Shown: positions 1 through 8,937 of the stretch, one piece after another
Position numbering within the stretch: position 1 is the first letter of the stretch
Layout of the letters: the number at the start of each line of letters is the position of its first letter
NCBI RefSeq assembly: GCF_020829625.1
Contig: NZ_JAIVFX010000006.1
Coordinates: forward strand, 124,001 to 188,000
Origin: Nostoc sp. XA010
Lineage (GTDB): Bacteria > Cyanobacteriota > Cyanobacteriia > Cyanobacteriales > Nostocaceae
Direction of reading: 5' to 3'
DNA length: 64,000 nucleotides
Notes under the pieces: model-generated
The model's input: only the letters and a program-made list of their open reading frames with translations
Databases searched by the model: none
What the model was told of the DNA's origin: nothing
Program-made: the position numbers and the translations under genes

Positions 1-2
1 TG

Positions 3-110
3 ACCAATTTTCAGGAGTTTATACCCGAAGTAGGTACTTATGAAAGTCGTCAGCTAGGAGGTAGTTTAGTTCCCGGTATGCTGGTAAATGATTTCACCTA
101 TACCTTATAG
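3..110 (+). CDS. C-terminal end of an unidentified protein (5' part outside window)
   Basis: One frame is open from the left edge to a TAG at 108-110, giving 35 residues that end in VNDFTYTL. Nothing in this tail identifies a family; the alternating hydrophobic ending could fit the last strand of a beta-rich protein, but that is a guess. The gene converges on the minus-strand pair that ends at 158. The start and most of the gene lie outside the window, so I cannot say whether the frame is really coding. Confidence 0.4.
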   Translation, partial: TNFQEFIPEVGTYESRQLGGSLVPGMLVNDFTYTL

Positions 111-157
111 TGATATCTTGCAAAGAGCCTCTGGGGGTGCAAAATTTTCCATCCCTA

Positions 158-805
158 TTATAAACACCAACCCTGTGTTTTTATAACTTGTTGAATTTCA
201 GTTTCCAGTAATTGGAAAGCAGACAAAGCTCGTAGTGGTGAAAAGTCATCAATGAGTTCCGCTAATCGGTGTACACGTTCGTTAACCGAGAATTGCTTTA
301 GCCGCCGACCTGTCAACTCACTAGCTTCGCACAGAAGTCCATAGAGAATATCTTTTGGATCAGGTAGTTGTTCAAGTTTACGGATATCTGGCAGTTGTAA
401 TGGCTGACGCCCACGAGGATTTCCTGCCGCCTTGCGTAACGCCGTTTCGTCAAATAAGAGCCAGGCCTCCTGCATACGTACCGGAATCACACAAATATAA
501 GGTGGCACTAGTACTGATTTTTTAACTGCTTCTTCTAGCACTTCTAGGATTTCCGTTATACGTTTTTCGCGCGGTTCTCTTTCTGCATCTCGGTGGATAA
601 ACAAGAGATCACAAGGATAGAGTTCTAAACTGTTGATGATACGTGGTAATAACTTTTTCGGTGGTTTGGGTAAGCGTCGCAGATCCGCCCAATTAGACTG
701 GATAGCACACTCAACCTGATGTACTCGTAATAACCAGGTCAGGATAGGCATTAGTGCTTTATCTGAACTGCCATCTGACAGCAAAGTGTAGCAAAGTTCT
801 TTCAT
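158..805 (-). CDS. TOPRIM/DUF4276-like protein, second gene of an ATPase pair
   Basis: The 215-residue product has the outline of a small TOPRIM-type nuclease subunit of the DUF4276/RloB kind: an N-terminal strand followed by DGSSDKALMP (about residues 11-20), an acidic motif LLFIHRDAE (about 68-76) and VIPVRMQEAWLLFDE (about 107-121). In the family such acidic residues coordinate metal. It starts only 2 nt after the stop of the ATPase gene 808-2334, so the two are almost certainly cotranscribed and translated together. Two-gene units of an OLD/AAA15-like ATPase plus a TOPRIM partner are known from phage-defence systems. The family call rests on motif spacing only, and the first acidic residue is not the usual glutamate context, so enzyme activity is inferred. 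Confidence 0.6.
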   Translation of the reverse strand: MKELCYTLLSDGSSDKALMPILTWLLRVHQVECAIQSNWADLRRLPKPPKKLLPRIINSLELYPCDLLFIHRDAEREPREKRITEILEVLEEAVKKSVLVPPYICVIPVRMQEAWLLFDETALRKAAGNPRGRQPLQLPDIRKLEQLPDPKDILYGLLCEASELTGRRLKQFSVNERVHRLAELIDDFSPLRALSAFQLLETEIQQVIKTQGWCL

Positions 806-807
806 GC

Positions 808-2334
808 CTATTCAGTAGGAAAACCGGGAATTAGTGGTTGAAGATCAGTTCTATCTACAACTCGAAGTTTCTTGGGTTGTGTTGGTTTTGATTGCTGGAG
901 ATTTCCTATTTTTCCATTGCCATCAGGCTCTGATACACCAAGTACTACCGGATTCAAGTACGCAAGTAATTTGTTTTTGGGTACATCATTGACACCTTCT
1001 GGATCTTTCTGTCGCCAAGTTTCAGGTAGACAAGCAAAGGACACTCGCTTAAATCGCTTCCCTAAATTTACTGTTTCCTTTAATTCGGCAACTAATAAGC
1101 TGTCATCAGGTACTTGCATAACTACAGAAGGTGAGTGTGTGTTGATGATTACTTGACGCAGTGGATTATCTATGCCAATAGGTTCATCAACATCAGTAGC
1201 AATGTCTTGAAGTAGTTGGAGTATTTTGGGAATACGCTCTGGGTGAATACCATTTTCTGGTTCTTCTAAACACAAAAGACCTTGTGCTTGAGGGTCTAAT
1301 TCTAGAACTGCTAATGCCAAAAAGCGCAGGGTTCCATCTGATAGTGCCCTTGCTGGATGTGATGTGCTGTCTTTGCCAGTAACTATTAGCGTTAGAATTT
1401 CACGTCGTTCATCTCGGTCAATTCCTACTTCACCCACATCATCAATCAGTTCTGCCAGCCGATTCGCAACTTGGCTGTAAACCTGTGCTTCCGCCTCATC
1501 ATCTGACAGTCCATTTATTGGATGATTTTTATTGAACCGTGCCAAGTGATAGAGTGTTGCAGCTAAGTGAGAACCATCCATGTCTAATTTTGTGGGCGAT
1601 GTAAATTCGTCTGGCTGCCGTAGTGCTGAAGGTTCTAGCTGAAGCAGCCGCCAGGATTGCATTTCCCGCCGCGCCAGCAAGATTGTTGGACTTTCTGCTG
1701 CGTTAGCCACAGAAAGCACGGTTCGGGGAAGATTCATGGCTAGGCGAGACAGGGGTTTTCCATTTCTCCCGTCTTGATGTAGCTTAATTACTGTCTTTCC
1801 TTTGTCGTCCTCGGTTGAAATAAATGGTGAAGTTCGTCGCCCTTTAACTGCTGATTTACGCCACTCAACACTGTGAGGAAACAATAAGTTTTTTTTGGCA
1901 TCACCAAGATTAATGTGAACTAACTCCTCTTTAATGATTTCTAGGGAACCTAAAGACCGCAAGCCATCATCTGATCTATAAGCAAGGATGATAGAGTAGC
2001 GAAGAAAAGTAATACTAGCTTCCGCCTTTTGCCCTAGATCGTCTACACCCTCTTCTGGTACAATCATCTCAGCATCAAAGGACATTTCATCTGCATATTT
2101 GTCACCAACCCGGTGAAACAAACTACGTACATCAGCTGTTCGACCTCCTTCATCTCGCACAGATAAGGCAGCTTCAATTAATTGAATATCCGCAGTTGCA
2201 CTCAAAAACCTAATAGCATCAAATAAATTAGATTTACCAACCCCGTTAGCCCCTGCTACACAGGTAAATGGCCCGAAGCGGACATCAACATCGACGAGGT
2301 TCTTAAAACCAGAAACTTTCAACCTAGTTAGCAT
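808..2334 (-). CDS. AAA15/OLD-like ABC-type ATPase (AAA_21), first gene of the pair
   Basis: This 508-residue protein has a complete SMC/ABC-type ATPase core: Walker A GANGVGKSN at about residues 28-36, an ABC signature-like ALSDGTLRF near 330, Walker B LLCLEEPENGIHP near 353-365 with the catalytic glutamate pair, and a His-switch NTHSP near 398. The opening MLTRLKVSGFKNL is typical of RecF/OLD-like proteins. No TOPRIM domain is fused at the C-terminus; a separate TOPRIM-like protein is encoded 2 nt downstream instead. A role as the sensing or motor half of a defence unit is inferred from this pairing. The start ATG (2332-2334) follows about 290 bp without a gene, where the promoter should lie. 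Confidence 0.8.
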   Translation of the reverse strand: MLTRLKVSGFKNLVDVDVRFGPFTCVAGANGVGKSNLFDAIRFLSATADIQLIEAALSVRDEGGRTADVRSLFHRVGDKYADEMSFDAEMIVPEEGVDDLGQKAEASITFLRYSIILAYRSDDGLRSLGSLEIIKEELVHINLGDAKKNLLFPHSVEWRKSAVKGRRTSPFISTEDDKGKTVIKLHQDGRNGKPLSRLAMNLPRTVLSVANAAESPTILLARREMQSWRLLQLEPSALRQPDEFTSPTKLDMDGSHLAATLYHLARFNKNHPINGLSDDEAEAQVYSQVANRLAELIDDVGEVGIDRDERREILTLIVTGKDSTSHPARALSDGTLRFLALAVLELDPQAQGLLCLEEPENGIHPERIPKILQLLQDIATDVDEPIGIDNPLRQVIINTHSPSVVMQVPDDSLLVAELKETVNLGKRFKRVSFACLPETWRQKDPEGVNDVPKNKLLAYLNPVVLGVSEPDGNGKIGNLQQSKPTQPKKLRVVDRTDLQPLIPGFPTE

Positions 2335-2627
2335 AATATTCCTCTGTTGGCAGAAAAAATTGTAAATGTGCCAAGCAGATGTGGCTCACAAACAGAGTAG
2401 ACCACCTTCTTCTAGTTTGACTGTACAACCTGAGAAATTTTGGGTCTGGTTGGATAAAACCTGGTTATATCCTGATACTTGCGACTAGCTCAATCAGCTA
2501 TCGCGCCTCTAGCAAACCATGTTTTGTACAAACGCGATGTGTACATTGCGTCTCTATGAGAAAAATGCATCAAACCATCTTTCTACAACCCCGTCAGCCC
2601 AAACTGGTAAATGCTAAAAACTACAAT

Positions 2628-3296
2628 TTATTTTTTCTTACCTGGAGGTGAATTGCGCTGAGTGAGGTTATCAATTTGCAATTGTTGCCGTCCGTTAGTG
2701 ATAATTCGCAACATCTGCTTGAGATCCTGCTCAATATTTTCCAGGATGCCATCAGCATAAGCATCAGCACCATCTTCAATTTCTTGAGCCTGAGCGATCG
2801 CAGTTTGTCGCATTTGCTCTAACTCTTGCTGACAAGCATACCGCTTGCGGTCAATCTCGGCGAGGGTTTCTTGCATTATTCCCTCACACTCTTGTTGTAC
2901 TTGTCGCCGCAGTTGTTCAGCTTCTTGTTCTGCCTGTTGAATAATATTGCTTTCAGCTAAAATTTGCGCTCTTTTTGCTTGCGCGGCCTCAACAACCTGC
3001 TGTCCATACTCTTCCGCTTCCAGCAGAATTTCGTCCTTTTGGTTGAGAATAGCTGCTGCTTCTTGAAAAAGCGATGGTAAAGCAAGCCTGATGTAATCAA
3101 GCTGATCTAGCAGCTTTTCTTCATCTATGAGAGTGCGTCCTGTCAAAGGAATCCTGAGACTAGAGAGAACCATTTCCTCTAGACGGTTGAGTTCCTGCTG
3201 AATATCTATGCTTCCCTCTCCACCGAGATACTCTTGAGGGGGGGGATTGCTTCCGTTGAGATTGGGTTCAACATTGGAGAGTTCTGATTGTAGCAT
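2628..3296 (-). CDS. DivIVA-like coiled-coil protein
   Basis: The 222 residues are almost entirely helical and rich in Glu, Gln and Ala with heptad spacing from about residue 30 to 200 (for example [20 protein letters not shown]). This is the pattern of the cyanobacterial DivIVA/F0F1-b-like coiled-coil proteins encoded next to coaD. The tail is basic (GKKK). The first 30 codons overlap the 3' end of coaD in another frame by 91 bp; the Met at residue 43 is a possible shorter start that would remove the overlap. No clear Shine-Dalgarno sequence precedes the upstream ATG. The function is unknown; a scaffold at the membrane or division site is only a family-level suggestion. Confidence 0.65.
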   Translation of the reverse strand: MLQSELSNVEPNLNGSNPPPQEYLGGEGSIDIQQELNRLEEMVLSSLRIPLTGRTLIDEEKLLDQLDYIRLALPSLFQEAAAILNQKDEILLEAEEYGQQVVEAAQAKRAQILAESNIIQQAEQEAEQLRRQVQQECEGIMQETLAEIDRKRYACQQELEQMRQTAIAQAQEIEDGADAYADGILENIEQDLKQMLRIITNGRQQLQIDNLTQRNSPPGKKK

Positions 3297-3757
3297 TGGT
3301 ATATATCTAGGGCAATGTGTGGGGGAACGAGATGATCGATAGAGCCACCAAACCTTGCAATCTCTTTTACCACACTACTACTTAAAAAACTATATTCATT
3401 TGAGGTTGCAAGAAAAACTGTTTCTATTTGAGTAGAAAGAGTTTTATTAGTGTGAGCCATTTGCAGTTCCACTTCAAAATCTGACACAGCCCGTAAACCC
3501 CGGATCAAAACTTGTGCTTGTCGCATTTGAGCATAGTTGACGGTAAGACCATCAAAGCTGTCTACATCTACATTAGGTAGATGTTGTGTAGAAAGACTGA
3601 TCTGATTTAGCCGTTGCTCCACACTAAAAAGTGGCATTTTATTAGGGTTCCGCAGTACAGCGACAATTACCCGCTCAAACAGCCGACTACCGCGCCCGAT
3701 GAGGTCAAGGTGTCCCAAGGTGATGGGGTCGAAGCTACCAGGATAAATAGCAATCAC
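3206..3757 (-). CDS. coaD: phosphopantetheine adenylyltransferase
   Basis: CoaD transfers AMP from ATP to 4'-phosphopantetheine, the penultimate step of coenzyme A synthesis. The nucleotidyltransferase signature [16 protein letters not shown] is at residues 5-20, [19 protein letters not shown] at about 90-108, and the ATP-binding SSSVVKEIA near 126-134, all conserved. The start is GTG at 3755-3757, directly before the signature. At 183 residues it is about 20 longer than usual CoaD; the extra tail (after YQCYNQ) is the part overlapped by the next gene and may be a recent read-through extension. The two minus-strand genes are probably one operon. Confidence 0.95.
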   Translation of the reverse strand: MIAIYPGSFDPITLGHLDLIGRGSRLFERVIVAVLRNPNKMPLFSVEQRLNQISLSTQHLPNVDVDSFDGLTVNYAQMRQAQVLIRGLRAVSDFEVELQMAHTNKTLSTQIETVFLATSNEYSFLSSSVVKEIARFGGSIDHLVPPHIALDIYQCYNQNSPMLNPISTEAIPPLKSISVEREA

Positions 3758-3957
3758 AATTTTAGATATATCAAAGTTGTTTAGGTGATTATATCGAAGC
3801 TCTTTTGTGTAACTTACTCAAATTTACCATCTTGCGCTCTGAGTAAGGATGCTTTACTCAATTGTTTTTCTGGTACAAGTTATGCTCAACTAGGCGTTAG
3901 GAACTATAGCGGTGCAATATAGCCTGAAACTCACCCCGCATTTAAGTCAAGCAAATA

Positions 3958-4005
3958 TTCCCCTCTTCAAAGCATCGGAGAGGGGTTGGGGATGAGGTTG
4001 AACAA
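3958..4005. repeat. dispersed 'CCCCTC ... GGTTGGGG-TGAGGTT' repeat, copy 1
   Basis: The stretch carries TCCCCTCTTC and then GAGAGGGGTTGGGGATGAGGTT. Related sequence appears at about 8082-8122 (CCCCCTCATC with GAGAGGGTTGGGGGTGAG) and, more decayed, at about 9451-9492. The C-rich and G-rich halves can pair to form a hairpin. It lies in the 400-bp gap between coaD and lgt, where I see no gene. Confidence 0.6.
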
Positions 4006-4161
4006 AACCGCTATAAACTCCTAAATATGGATGCTGGATTTCTATTTGTATCCCCACGAAATTGTGGAGTATTTAAGTACAGTTCCAGCATTCAACACCC
4101 AAAAAACTCCGTACTTAGCAAAGTGCGCGGGTAGTTAACGAACTATTCTAGGTAATTTTTC

Positions 4162-5037
4162 ATGGCGCTGGATTTTTCCACCTTGCCCTTGGCGTTTCAA
4201 TTTACTTCTCCAGGACCGATTCTGGTGAAATTAGGGCCACTCAGTATCCGTTGGTATGGCTTATTGATTGCCACAGCAGTGTTAATTGGCGTTATCCTTT
4301 CCCAGGAATTGGCAAAGCGTCGTAATGTTAATCCTGAGTTGTTAGGCGATTTATTCTTTTGGTTATTGATTGGGGCGATTCCTGGCGCACGGTTATATTA
4401 CGTTTTTTTTGAGTGGTCAAAATATGCCCCAACTCCAGGGAAAATCTTTGCTATCTGGGAAGGAGGTATTGCCATTCATGGAGCAATTCTTGGTGGCGTT
4501 TTGGCTGCGTTAATCTTTGCCAAAATCAAGCAGGTTTCTTTTTGGCAACTGGCAGATTTAGTAGCGCCTTCGCTGATTTTAGGGCAAGCGATCGGACGTT
4601 GGGGCAATTTCTTTAATTCTGAAGCTTTTGGCGATCCTACAAATTTACCCTGGAAGCTCTATATTCCACCAGATCATCGTCCTCTAGAGTATGCGAGTTT
4701 CGATTACTTCCATCCCACCTTCCTCTATGAATCTCTGTGGGATTTAGCGGTGTTTGCATTGCTAATAACTTTGTTTTTCCGGTCTTTGTCCGGTAAGCCA
4801 CGTTTGAAGGTAGGCACGCTGTTTCTAGTTTACTGGCCAGCCTACAGCTTAGGACGCTTGTGGATTGAAGGTTTTCGCACTGATAGCCTGATGCTAGGGC
4901 CGTTACGGATGGCACAAGTAGTCAGTAGTCTAGGAATTTTATTTGGATTAGTTGGATTAGCTTGGCTTTACTTACTCAAACGGCCTTTACCTGATGTAGT
5001 TCCTACTCCTAAGGGAGATGGGGAGATGAGGGAGTAG
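4162..5037 (+). CDS. lgt: prolipoprotein diacylglyceryl transferase
   Basis: Lgt moves the diacylglyceryl group of phosphatidylglycerol to the lipobox cysteine of prolipoproteins at the plasma membrane. The 291-residue protein has about seven hydrophobic segments and the family signature [13 protein letters not shown] near residues 152-164, together with the conserved GARLYYV and HGAILGG segments that contain the essential Arg and His. ATG at 4162 is the natural start, giving the usual N-terminus that ends in the first membrane segment. The last codons run into a G/A-rich dispersed repeat (5031-5075), so the C-terminal GDGEMRE is repeat-derived. Confidence 0.95.
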   Translation: MALDFSTLPLAFQFTSPGPILVKLGPLSIRWYGLLIATAVLIGVILSQELAKRRNVNPELLGDLFFWLLIGAIPGARLYYVFFEWSKYAPTPGKIFAIWEGGIAIHGAILGGVLAALIFAKIKQVSFWQLADLVAPSLILGQAIGRWGNFFNSEAFGDPTNLPWKLYIPPDHRPLEYASFDYFHPTFLYESLWDLAVFALLITLFFRSLSGKPRLKVGTLFLVYWPAYSLGRLWIEGFRTDSLMLGPLRMAQVVSSLGILFGLVGLAWLYLLKRPLPDVVPTPKGDGEMRE

Positions 5038-5085
5038 GGGGAGCAGGGAGCAGGGGAGGCAGGGGGAGAAAGAATAACTAATGCC
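5028..5085. repeat. G/A-rich 'gggagcagggagcaggggag' dispersed repeat
   Basis: A low-complexity run of GGGAG, GCAGG and AGGGG units overlaps the stop of lgt and is followed by AATGCCCAATTCCCAATGCCC. The same family, in either orientation, occurs at 13570-13605 inside menD, at 19372-19412 before the DciA-like gene and at 21955-22180 between pspA and vipp1. It is typical of Nostoc-type genomes and has no evident coding role. Confidence 0.7.
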
Positions 5086-5114
5086 CAATTCCCAATGCCC
5101 AAAAAATAAAAAAT

Positions 5115-5234
5115 GCCCCAGAGTATTCTCTAGGGCTTAACCAGGGTGCATCTACCATTACTCTCTACTAGGGAAAGAGGGTGAATCCGGAAAGATACTG
5201 AGAAAATATCAAAAAAGTTTTTTGAGGGATTGCC
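5115..5234 (+). promoter_or_regulatory. possible cobalamin-riboswitch-like leader of cobM
   Basis: A hairpin (arms GCCCCAGAG 5115-5123 and CTCTAGGGC 5128-5136) is followed by GGTGCATCTACC and then CTAGGGAAAGAGGGTGAATCC (split: CTAGGGAAAG then AGGGTGAATCC) and ACTGAGA. The order GGTGC, GGGAA, GGTGAA, CC, ACTG recalls the conserved core of B12 riboswitches, and the next gene is in the cobalamin pathway. The B12 box is not recognisable and the leader is short, so this may be chance or a degenerate element. The first hairpin may simply terminate lgt transcription. Confidence 0.3.
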
Positions 5235-6050
5235 GTGTCTTCTTCTAAAAGTGAAAATCTGAGTTATGAAAAAACACTATATGCCATAGAACCATCTGTG
5301 TACATTGTGGGAGCAGGCCCTGGAGATCCTGATTTATTGACGGTGAAGGCACAGAAACTACTGGCTGTTGCTGATGTGATTTTATTTGCTGATTCTTTAA
5401 TACCCGAACAGATTTTAGAACTTTGCCGAAAAGATGCGGAGATAATTAGAACTGCGAATCAGACTTTAGAAGAGATTTTGGCGATTATGATCGATAGAGT
5501 GCGATCGCAACACAAATCTCTAGTCCGTCTCCATTCTGGCGATCCTAGTCTCTACAGCGCCATCCACGAGCAAATGCACCTCCTCGCTGAGGCAAATATC
5601 CCTTTTGAAGTCATACCTGGTATTAGCGCCTTTCAAGCCGCAGCTGCCAAACTCAAAGTAGAACTGACTGTCCCCGGTTTAGTCCAAACCATCATTTTGA
5701 CGCGGATCAGTGGACGTACAGAAGTCCCCGCTACTGAAGAATTAGCTTCTCTCGCGGCACATCAGGCTAGCCTCTGCCTGTATTTGAGTGCGCGTCACGT
5801 CGAAAATGCCCAAGCTAAACTACTCGAACATTACCCAGCCGAAACCCCCATTGCAATTTGCTTTCGCATCGGATGGCCCGATGAAAAAATCAAGGTTGTC
5901 CCCCTGAATGAAATGGCAGACTGCACTCATAAAGAAAAACTAATTCGCACTACACTTTATATAATCAGTCCAGCCCTCTCAGCAAATAAAGGGCGATCGC
6001 GTTTATATCATCCCGAACATAGTCATCTATTTCGCTCATCTCATAACTAA
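5235..6050 (+). CDS. cobM: precorrin-4 C11-methyltransferase
   Basis: CobM/CbiF uses S-adenosylmethionine to methylate C-11 of the corrin precursor in cobalamin synthesis. The tetrapyrrole methylase fold is clear: YIVGAGPGDPDLLTVKA near residues 23-39, FADSLIP near 54-60, RLHSGDPSLYSA near 97-108 and VIPGISAFQAAAAKL near 125-139. The start is GTG at 5235 after a GAGG-like ribosome-binding site; the Nostoc-type N-terminal extension of about 20 residues precedes the fold. It stands alone between lgt and a MIF-like gene, with a possible B12-sensing leader upstream. Confidence 0.92.
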   Translation: MSSSKSENLSYEKTLYAIEPSVYIVGAGPGDPDLLTVKAQKLLAVADVILFADSLIPEQILELCRKDAEIIRTANQTLEEILAIMIDRVRSQHKSLVRLHSGDPSLYSAIHEQMHLLAEANIPFEVIPGISAFQAAAAKLKVELTVPGLVQTIILTRISGRTEVPATEELASLAAHQASLCLYLSARHVENAQAKLLEHYPAETPIAICFRIGWPDEKIKVVPLNEMADCTHKEKLIRTTLYIISPALSANKGRSRLYHPEHSHLFRSSHN

Positions 6051-6152
6051 ATATTGGGCATTGGTGATTAATTCTTCCTTCATCTGCCTCATCTCTTTTG
6101 CGGTTCGATAAACTTAACAATGTGAATAAAAACTCAAATCCAATTCGGTATT

Positions 6153-6506
6153 ATGCCATTAATTAAAGTGCAAACTTCTGCATCTGCTCCTCAAAAAGCT
6201 GAAATTGAATCAATGCTTTTAAACCTATCAGCTAAATTAGCGAAACATTTGGGAAAACCAGAATCTTATGTAATGACTGCTTTTGAGCCAGAAATTCCCA
6301 TGACTTTTGCAGGGAATACAGACCCAGTTTGCTATATTGAAATTAAGAGCGTTGGCACAATGAAACCAGACCAAACCGCAGCAATGAGTCAGGAATTTTG
6401 CCAGCAGATTAACCAAACTCTAGGTGTGCCGAAAAATCGAATTTATATAGAGTTTGCAGACGCTAAGGGTGCAATGTGGGGCTGGAACGGCACAACTTTT
6501 GGGTAA
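6153..6506 (+). CDS. MIF/phenylpyruvate tautomerase family protein
   Basis: The 117-residue product begins MPLIKVQTS, so processing would expose the N-terminal proline that acts as catalytic base in the tautomerase/MIF superfamily. The length and the segments EPEIPMTFAGNTDPVCYIEI and IYIEFADAKGAMWGWNGTTF match cyanobacterial MIF homologues. It probably forms a trimer in the cytoplasm; the physiological substrate is unknown. It is flanked by cobM (103 bp upstream) and rlmN (79 bp downstream) on the same strand, but nothing links their functions. Confidence 0.85.
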   Translation: MPLIKVQTSASAPQKAEIESMLLNLSAKLAKHLGKPESYVMTAFEPEIPMTFAGNTDPVCYIEIKSVGTMKPDQTAAMSQEFCQQINQTLGVPKNRIYIEFADAKGAMWGWNGTTFG

Positions 6507-6584
6507 TTCCCCTCCTTCTTTGGTCAAGCCTAAGTTAATCTAGCAGGTGTAGGATAGAGATCCTACATCAACTCTTGATTTTTT

Positions 6585-7679
6585 ATGTCTGCTACGCCTC
6601 TTGTATCTCAAGTTGAGTTACACAACCAAGTAAAATCAGAATTAATTCCTCCCCTTCTCGGCGCTTCTCTTGCGGATTTAACCACTTGGGTGCAGCAGCA
6701 GGGACAGCCTGCTTACAGAGGAAAGCAGCTGCATGAATGGATTTATGACAAGGGAGTGCGATCGCTAGCTGATATTTCTGTCTTCTCCAAGCAATGGCGG
6801 AAGGAAGTAGCAGAAATCCCCATTGGACGCTCAACTTTACATTACCGCTCTGTGGCTCCCGATGGCACAGTCAAATATCTTTTACGATTAGCAGACGATC
6901 AAATTATTGAAACTGTTGGCATCCCCACCTTCGCAGAAGCCGGAGATGGGCCAAAATCCCGTTTGACAGTTTGCGTTTCTACTCAGGTGGGTTGCCCAAT
7001 GGCGTGTGATTTCTGCGCTACTGGTAAGGGAGGCTTCAAGCGCAACCTAGCACGGCATGAAATTGTCGATCAGGTGTTAACTGTGCAAGAAGATTTTCAG
7101 CAACGGGTTAGCAATGTGGTGTTTATGGGGCTAGGTGAACCGTTGTTGAATACTGAAAATGTCCTAGCGGCGCTAAAATCCCTGAATCAAGATGTCGGTA
7201 TTGGGCAGCGATCGCTTACAGTTTCTACAGTTGGGATTCGCGATCGCATCCGTCAGTTCGCGCAAAATAATTTGCAAATCACCCTCGCTGTTAGTCTCCA
7301 CGCCCCTAATCAAGCACTGCGGGAAAAACTTATCCCCAGCGCCCGCGCCTATCCTCTAGAAGATTTGCTGACTGAATGTCGAGAATATGTGGAAATTACT
7401 GGACGCCGCGTTACCTTTGAATATGTTCTCCTCGCTGGTGTCAACGATTTACCAGAACATGCATTGGAACTGTCAAAATGCTTGCGAGGATTCCAAAGTC
7501 ATGTGAATTTGATTCCTTATAATCCCATTCAAGAAGTAGATTACAAACGCCCCAACCGCGATCGCATTCAAGCATTTGTCAACGTCCTTAAGCAACAAAA
7601 TACTGCCGTTAGTGTGCGTTATTCCCGTGGTTTAGAAGCTGATGCTGCTTGTGGACAACTCAGAGCAAGTAAGAATTAA
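6585..7679 (+). CDS. rlmN: dual-specificity 23S rRNA (A2503)/tRNA (A37) C2-methyltransferase
   Basis: RlmN is a radical-SAM enzyme that methylates C2 of A2503 in 23S rRNA and A37 in some tRNAs. The radical-SAM cluster motif is in [20 protein letters not shown], preceded by [13 protein letters not shown] and the C-terminal DAACGQL, carrying the second catalytic cysteine, are present. At 364 residues it is the normal length. The start ATG at 6585 gives an N-terminus a little longer than usual. A decayed copy of codons about 158-185 lies at 9504-9588, 1.8 kb downstream. Confidence 0.95.
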   Translation: MSATPLVSQVELHNQVKSELIPPLLGASLADLTTWVQQQGQPAYRGKQLHEWIYDKGVRSLADISVFSKQWRKEVAEIPIGRSTLHYRSVAPDGTVKYLLRLADDQIIETVGIPTFAEAGDGPKSRLTVCVSTQVGCPMACDFCATGKGGFKRNLARHEIVDQVLTVQEDFQQRVSNVVFMGLGEPLLNTENVLAALKSLNQDVGIGQRSLTVSTVGIRDRIRQFAQNNLQITLAVSLHAPNQALREKLIPSARAYPLEDLLTECREYVEITGRRVTFEYVLLAGVNDLPEHALELSKCLRGFQSHVNLIPYNPIQEVDYKRPNRDRIQAFVNVLKQQNTAVSVRYSRGLEADAACGQLRASKN

Positions 7680-8205
7680 ACCTCTTGTAGTCAATTTTAT
7701 GAATAAATATAGAACCGCAGATAAACGCAGATGTATCCTGAGAATTATCTCTGTTTATCTATGGTATAAAACCGCCTGAAATTTCTTTTTAAACCTATTC
7801 GCCGGAGATACATGAATTACGGAAATCCGGCAACCCATCTAAAAAATGTGAATGTATAATTTAATTAAGATGAATATCTAAAAAAGGATATTTTTATGCA
7901 AAATCAAGATAATGCACTGAATATTTAGAGAACGTTATGGGCTAAAGAATACAAGTGTGTTAGCCTAACCCACTAGAGGCATCGCGCAAGCCCTAACGGT
8001 AAATCAAGCATTAGCTTTAGTTAGCTATTTCAAGCCCCTGCATTTATAGTCTTTTCCTAATGATACAAGGTACATAATAGCCCCCTCATCGCTTGCGGGG
8101 AGAGGGTTGGGGGTGAGGTTCTATAAGGCAATTATAAATAATGTTGACATTTTTTGGGTTTAGCGATCGCTCAACCCAACCTGTAACAATTGAGGAAATA
8201 ACTGC
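7680..8205. other. gene-free gap with repeats
   Basis: No credible gene is seen in these 526 bases. The stretch is AT-rich and holds a copy of the CCCCTC/GGTTGGGGGTGAGG hairpin repeat at about 8082-8122 and a HIP1 site (GCGATCGC) at 8163-8170 just upstream of the Gln-rich gene. Confidence 0.6.
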
Positions 8206-8676
8206 ATGTTGAATCGCTTATTAATGCTTAAAGCATGGCTACTATTGATTGTGCTTGCAAAAGCTTTATCAATTAATTCTCCTGCCTATGCACAAATAAT
8301 TCAGACGAATCCTCAGCAACCTGAGTCTTTTCAAGAAAGAATGAGACAACAACAGGAGCAGCAAACTCAGCGAACACAAGAGCAATTTAATGAAACATTG
8401 CTTCGGCAACAGTTTCAGCAACCACAGCTACAACAACAACTGAGATTACAACAGCAACAATTTACACAACAACAGCAACAAGTGATACGCCAGCAACAAC
8501 AGAGACTACAACAAGAACAATTTAGACAACAATCGCAAAACTTTACACGACAGCAACAATTAAGAATACAACAGCAACAACTCAGACAAGATCAACAAAT
8601 TAGACAACAGCAACAATTCAGATTACAAGAACAGATACGACAGCAACAGCTCCGACAACAGAATAACAACTTGTGA
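8206..8676 (+). CDS. secreted Gln-rich low-complexity protein
   Basis: The first 30 residues form a signal peptide (hydrophobic LLMLKAWLLLIVLAKALSI, then AYA-Q). The rest of the 156 residues is dominated by QQ tracts with regularly spaced Arg, Phe and Leu (for example QQQLRLQQQQFTQQQQQ), built from CAACAG-type codon repeats. Such a composition suggests a disordered or aggregating extracytoplasmic protein, or a repeat-expanded remnant of a coiled coil. No family is recognised. A strong terminator follows at 8712-8745. Confidence 0.65.
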   Translation: MLNRLLMLKAWLLLIVLAKALSINSPAYAQIIQTNPQQPESFQERMRQQQEQQTQRTQEQFNETLLRQQFQQPQLQQQLRLQQQQFTQQQQQVIRQQQQRLQQEQFRQQSQNFTRQQQLRIQQQQLRQDQQIRQQQQFRLQEQIRQQQLRQQNNNL

Positions 8677-8711
8677 AATGCTCGAAATTGTTGACAAGTA
8701 ACTTTATTATT

Positions 8712-8745
8712 AAAAATTAGAGAAAATTTTCTCTAATTTTTTTTT
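8712..8745 (+). terminator. rho-independent terminator
   Basis: AAAAATTAGAGAAAA pairs with TTTTCTCTAATTTTT in a perfect 15-bp palindrome that runs into further T residues. It ends the Gln-rich gene; the A-rich left side means it could also serve the minus-strand zinc-ribbon gene that stops at 8758. Confidence 0.8.
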
Positions 8746-8757
8746 AATTTTTAATGA

Positions 8758-8937
8758 CTAGCGCTGTGCATAAATACCTGGGGCGTAAGCCTCAATCACT
8801 TTACCAGTGCGAGTGCAACTAATCATCAAATAGTCACAACTAGAGCATTGTGTTCGAGTTAATTGACTATCAGAAATGTAATAGCGTTCAGCTTGGCAGC
8901 CGCAATTTGGGCAGTAAATTTTTTGTACTATCTGCAT
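8758..8937 (-). CDS. 59-residue zinc-ribbon protein
   Basis: The minus strand encodes MQIVQKIYCPNCGCQAERYY and then a second cysteine pair QCSSCDYLMISC, ending AYAPGIYAQR before TAG at 8758-8760. Two CxxC knuckles about 22 residues apart are a zinc ribbon. Tiny proteins of this kind are common in Nostoc-type genomes and are sometimes misannotated as PriA fragments because of the zinc motif; they lack any helicase domain. ATG is at 8935-8937. The role is unknown; nucleic-acid or protein binding is plausible. Confidence 0.75.
   Translation of the reverse strand: MQIVQKIYCPNCGCQAERYYISDSQLTRTQCSSCDYLMISCTRTGKVIEAYAPGIYAQR

Noticed and set aside
872..1156. 94-residue plus-strand frame inside the ATPase gene
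   Set aside because: It is antisense to a gene with complete ATPase motifs.
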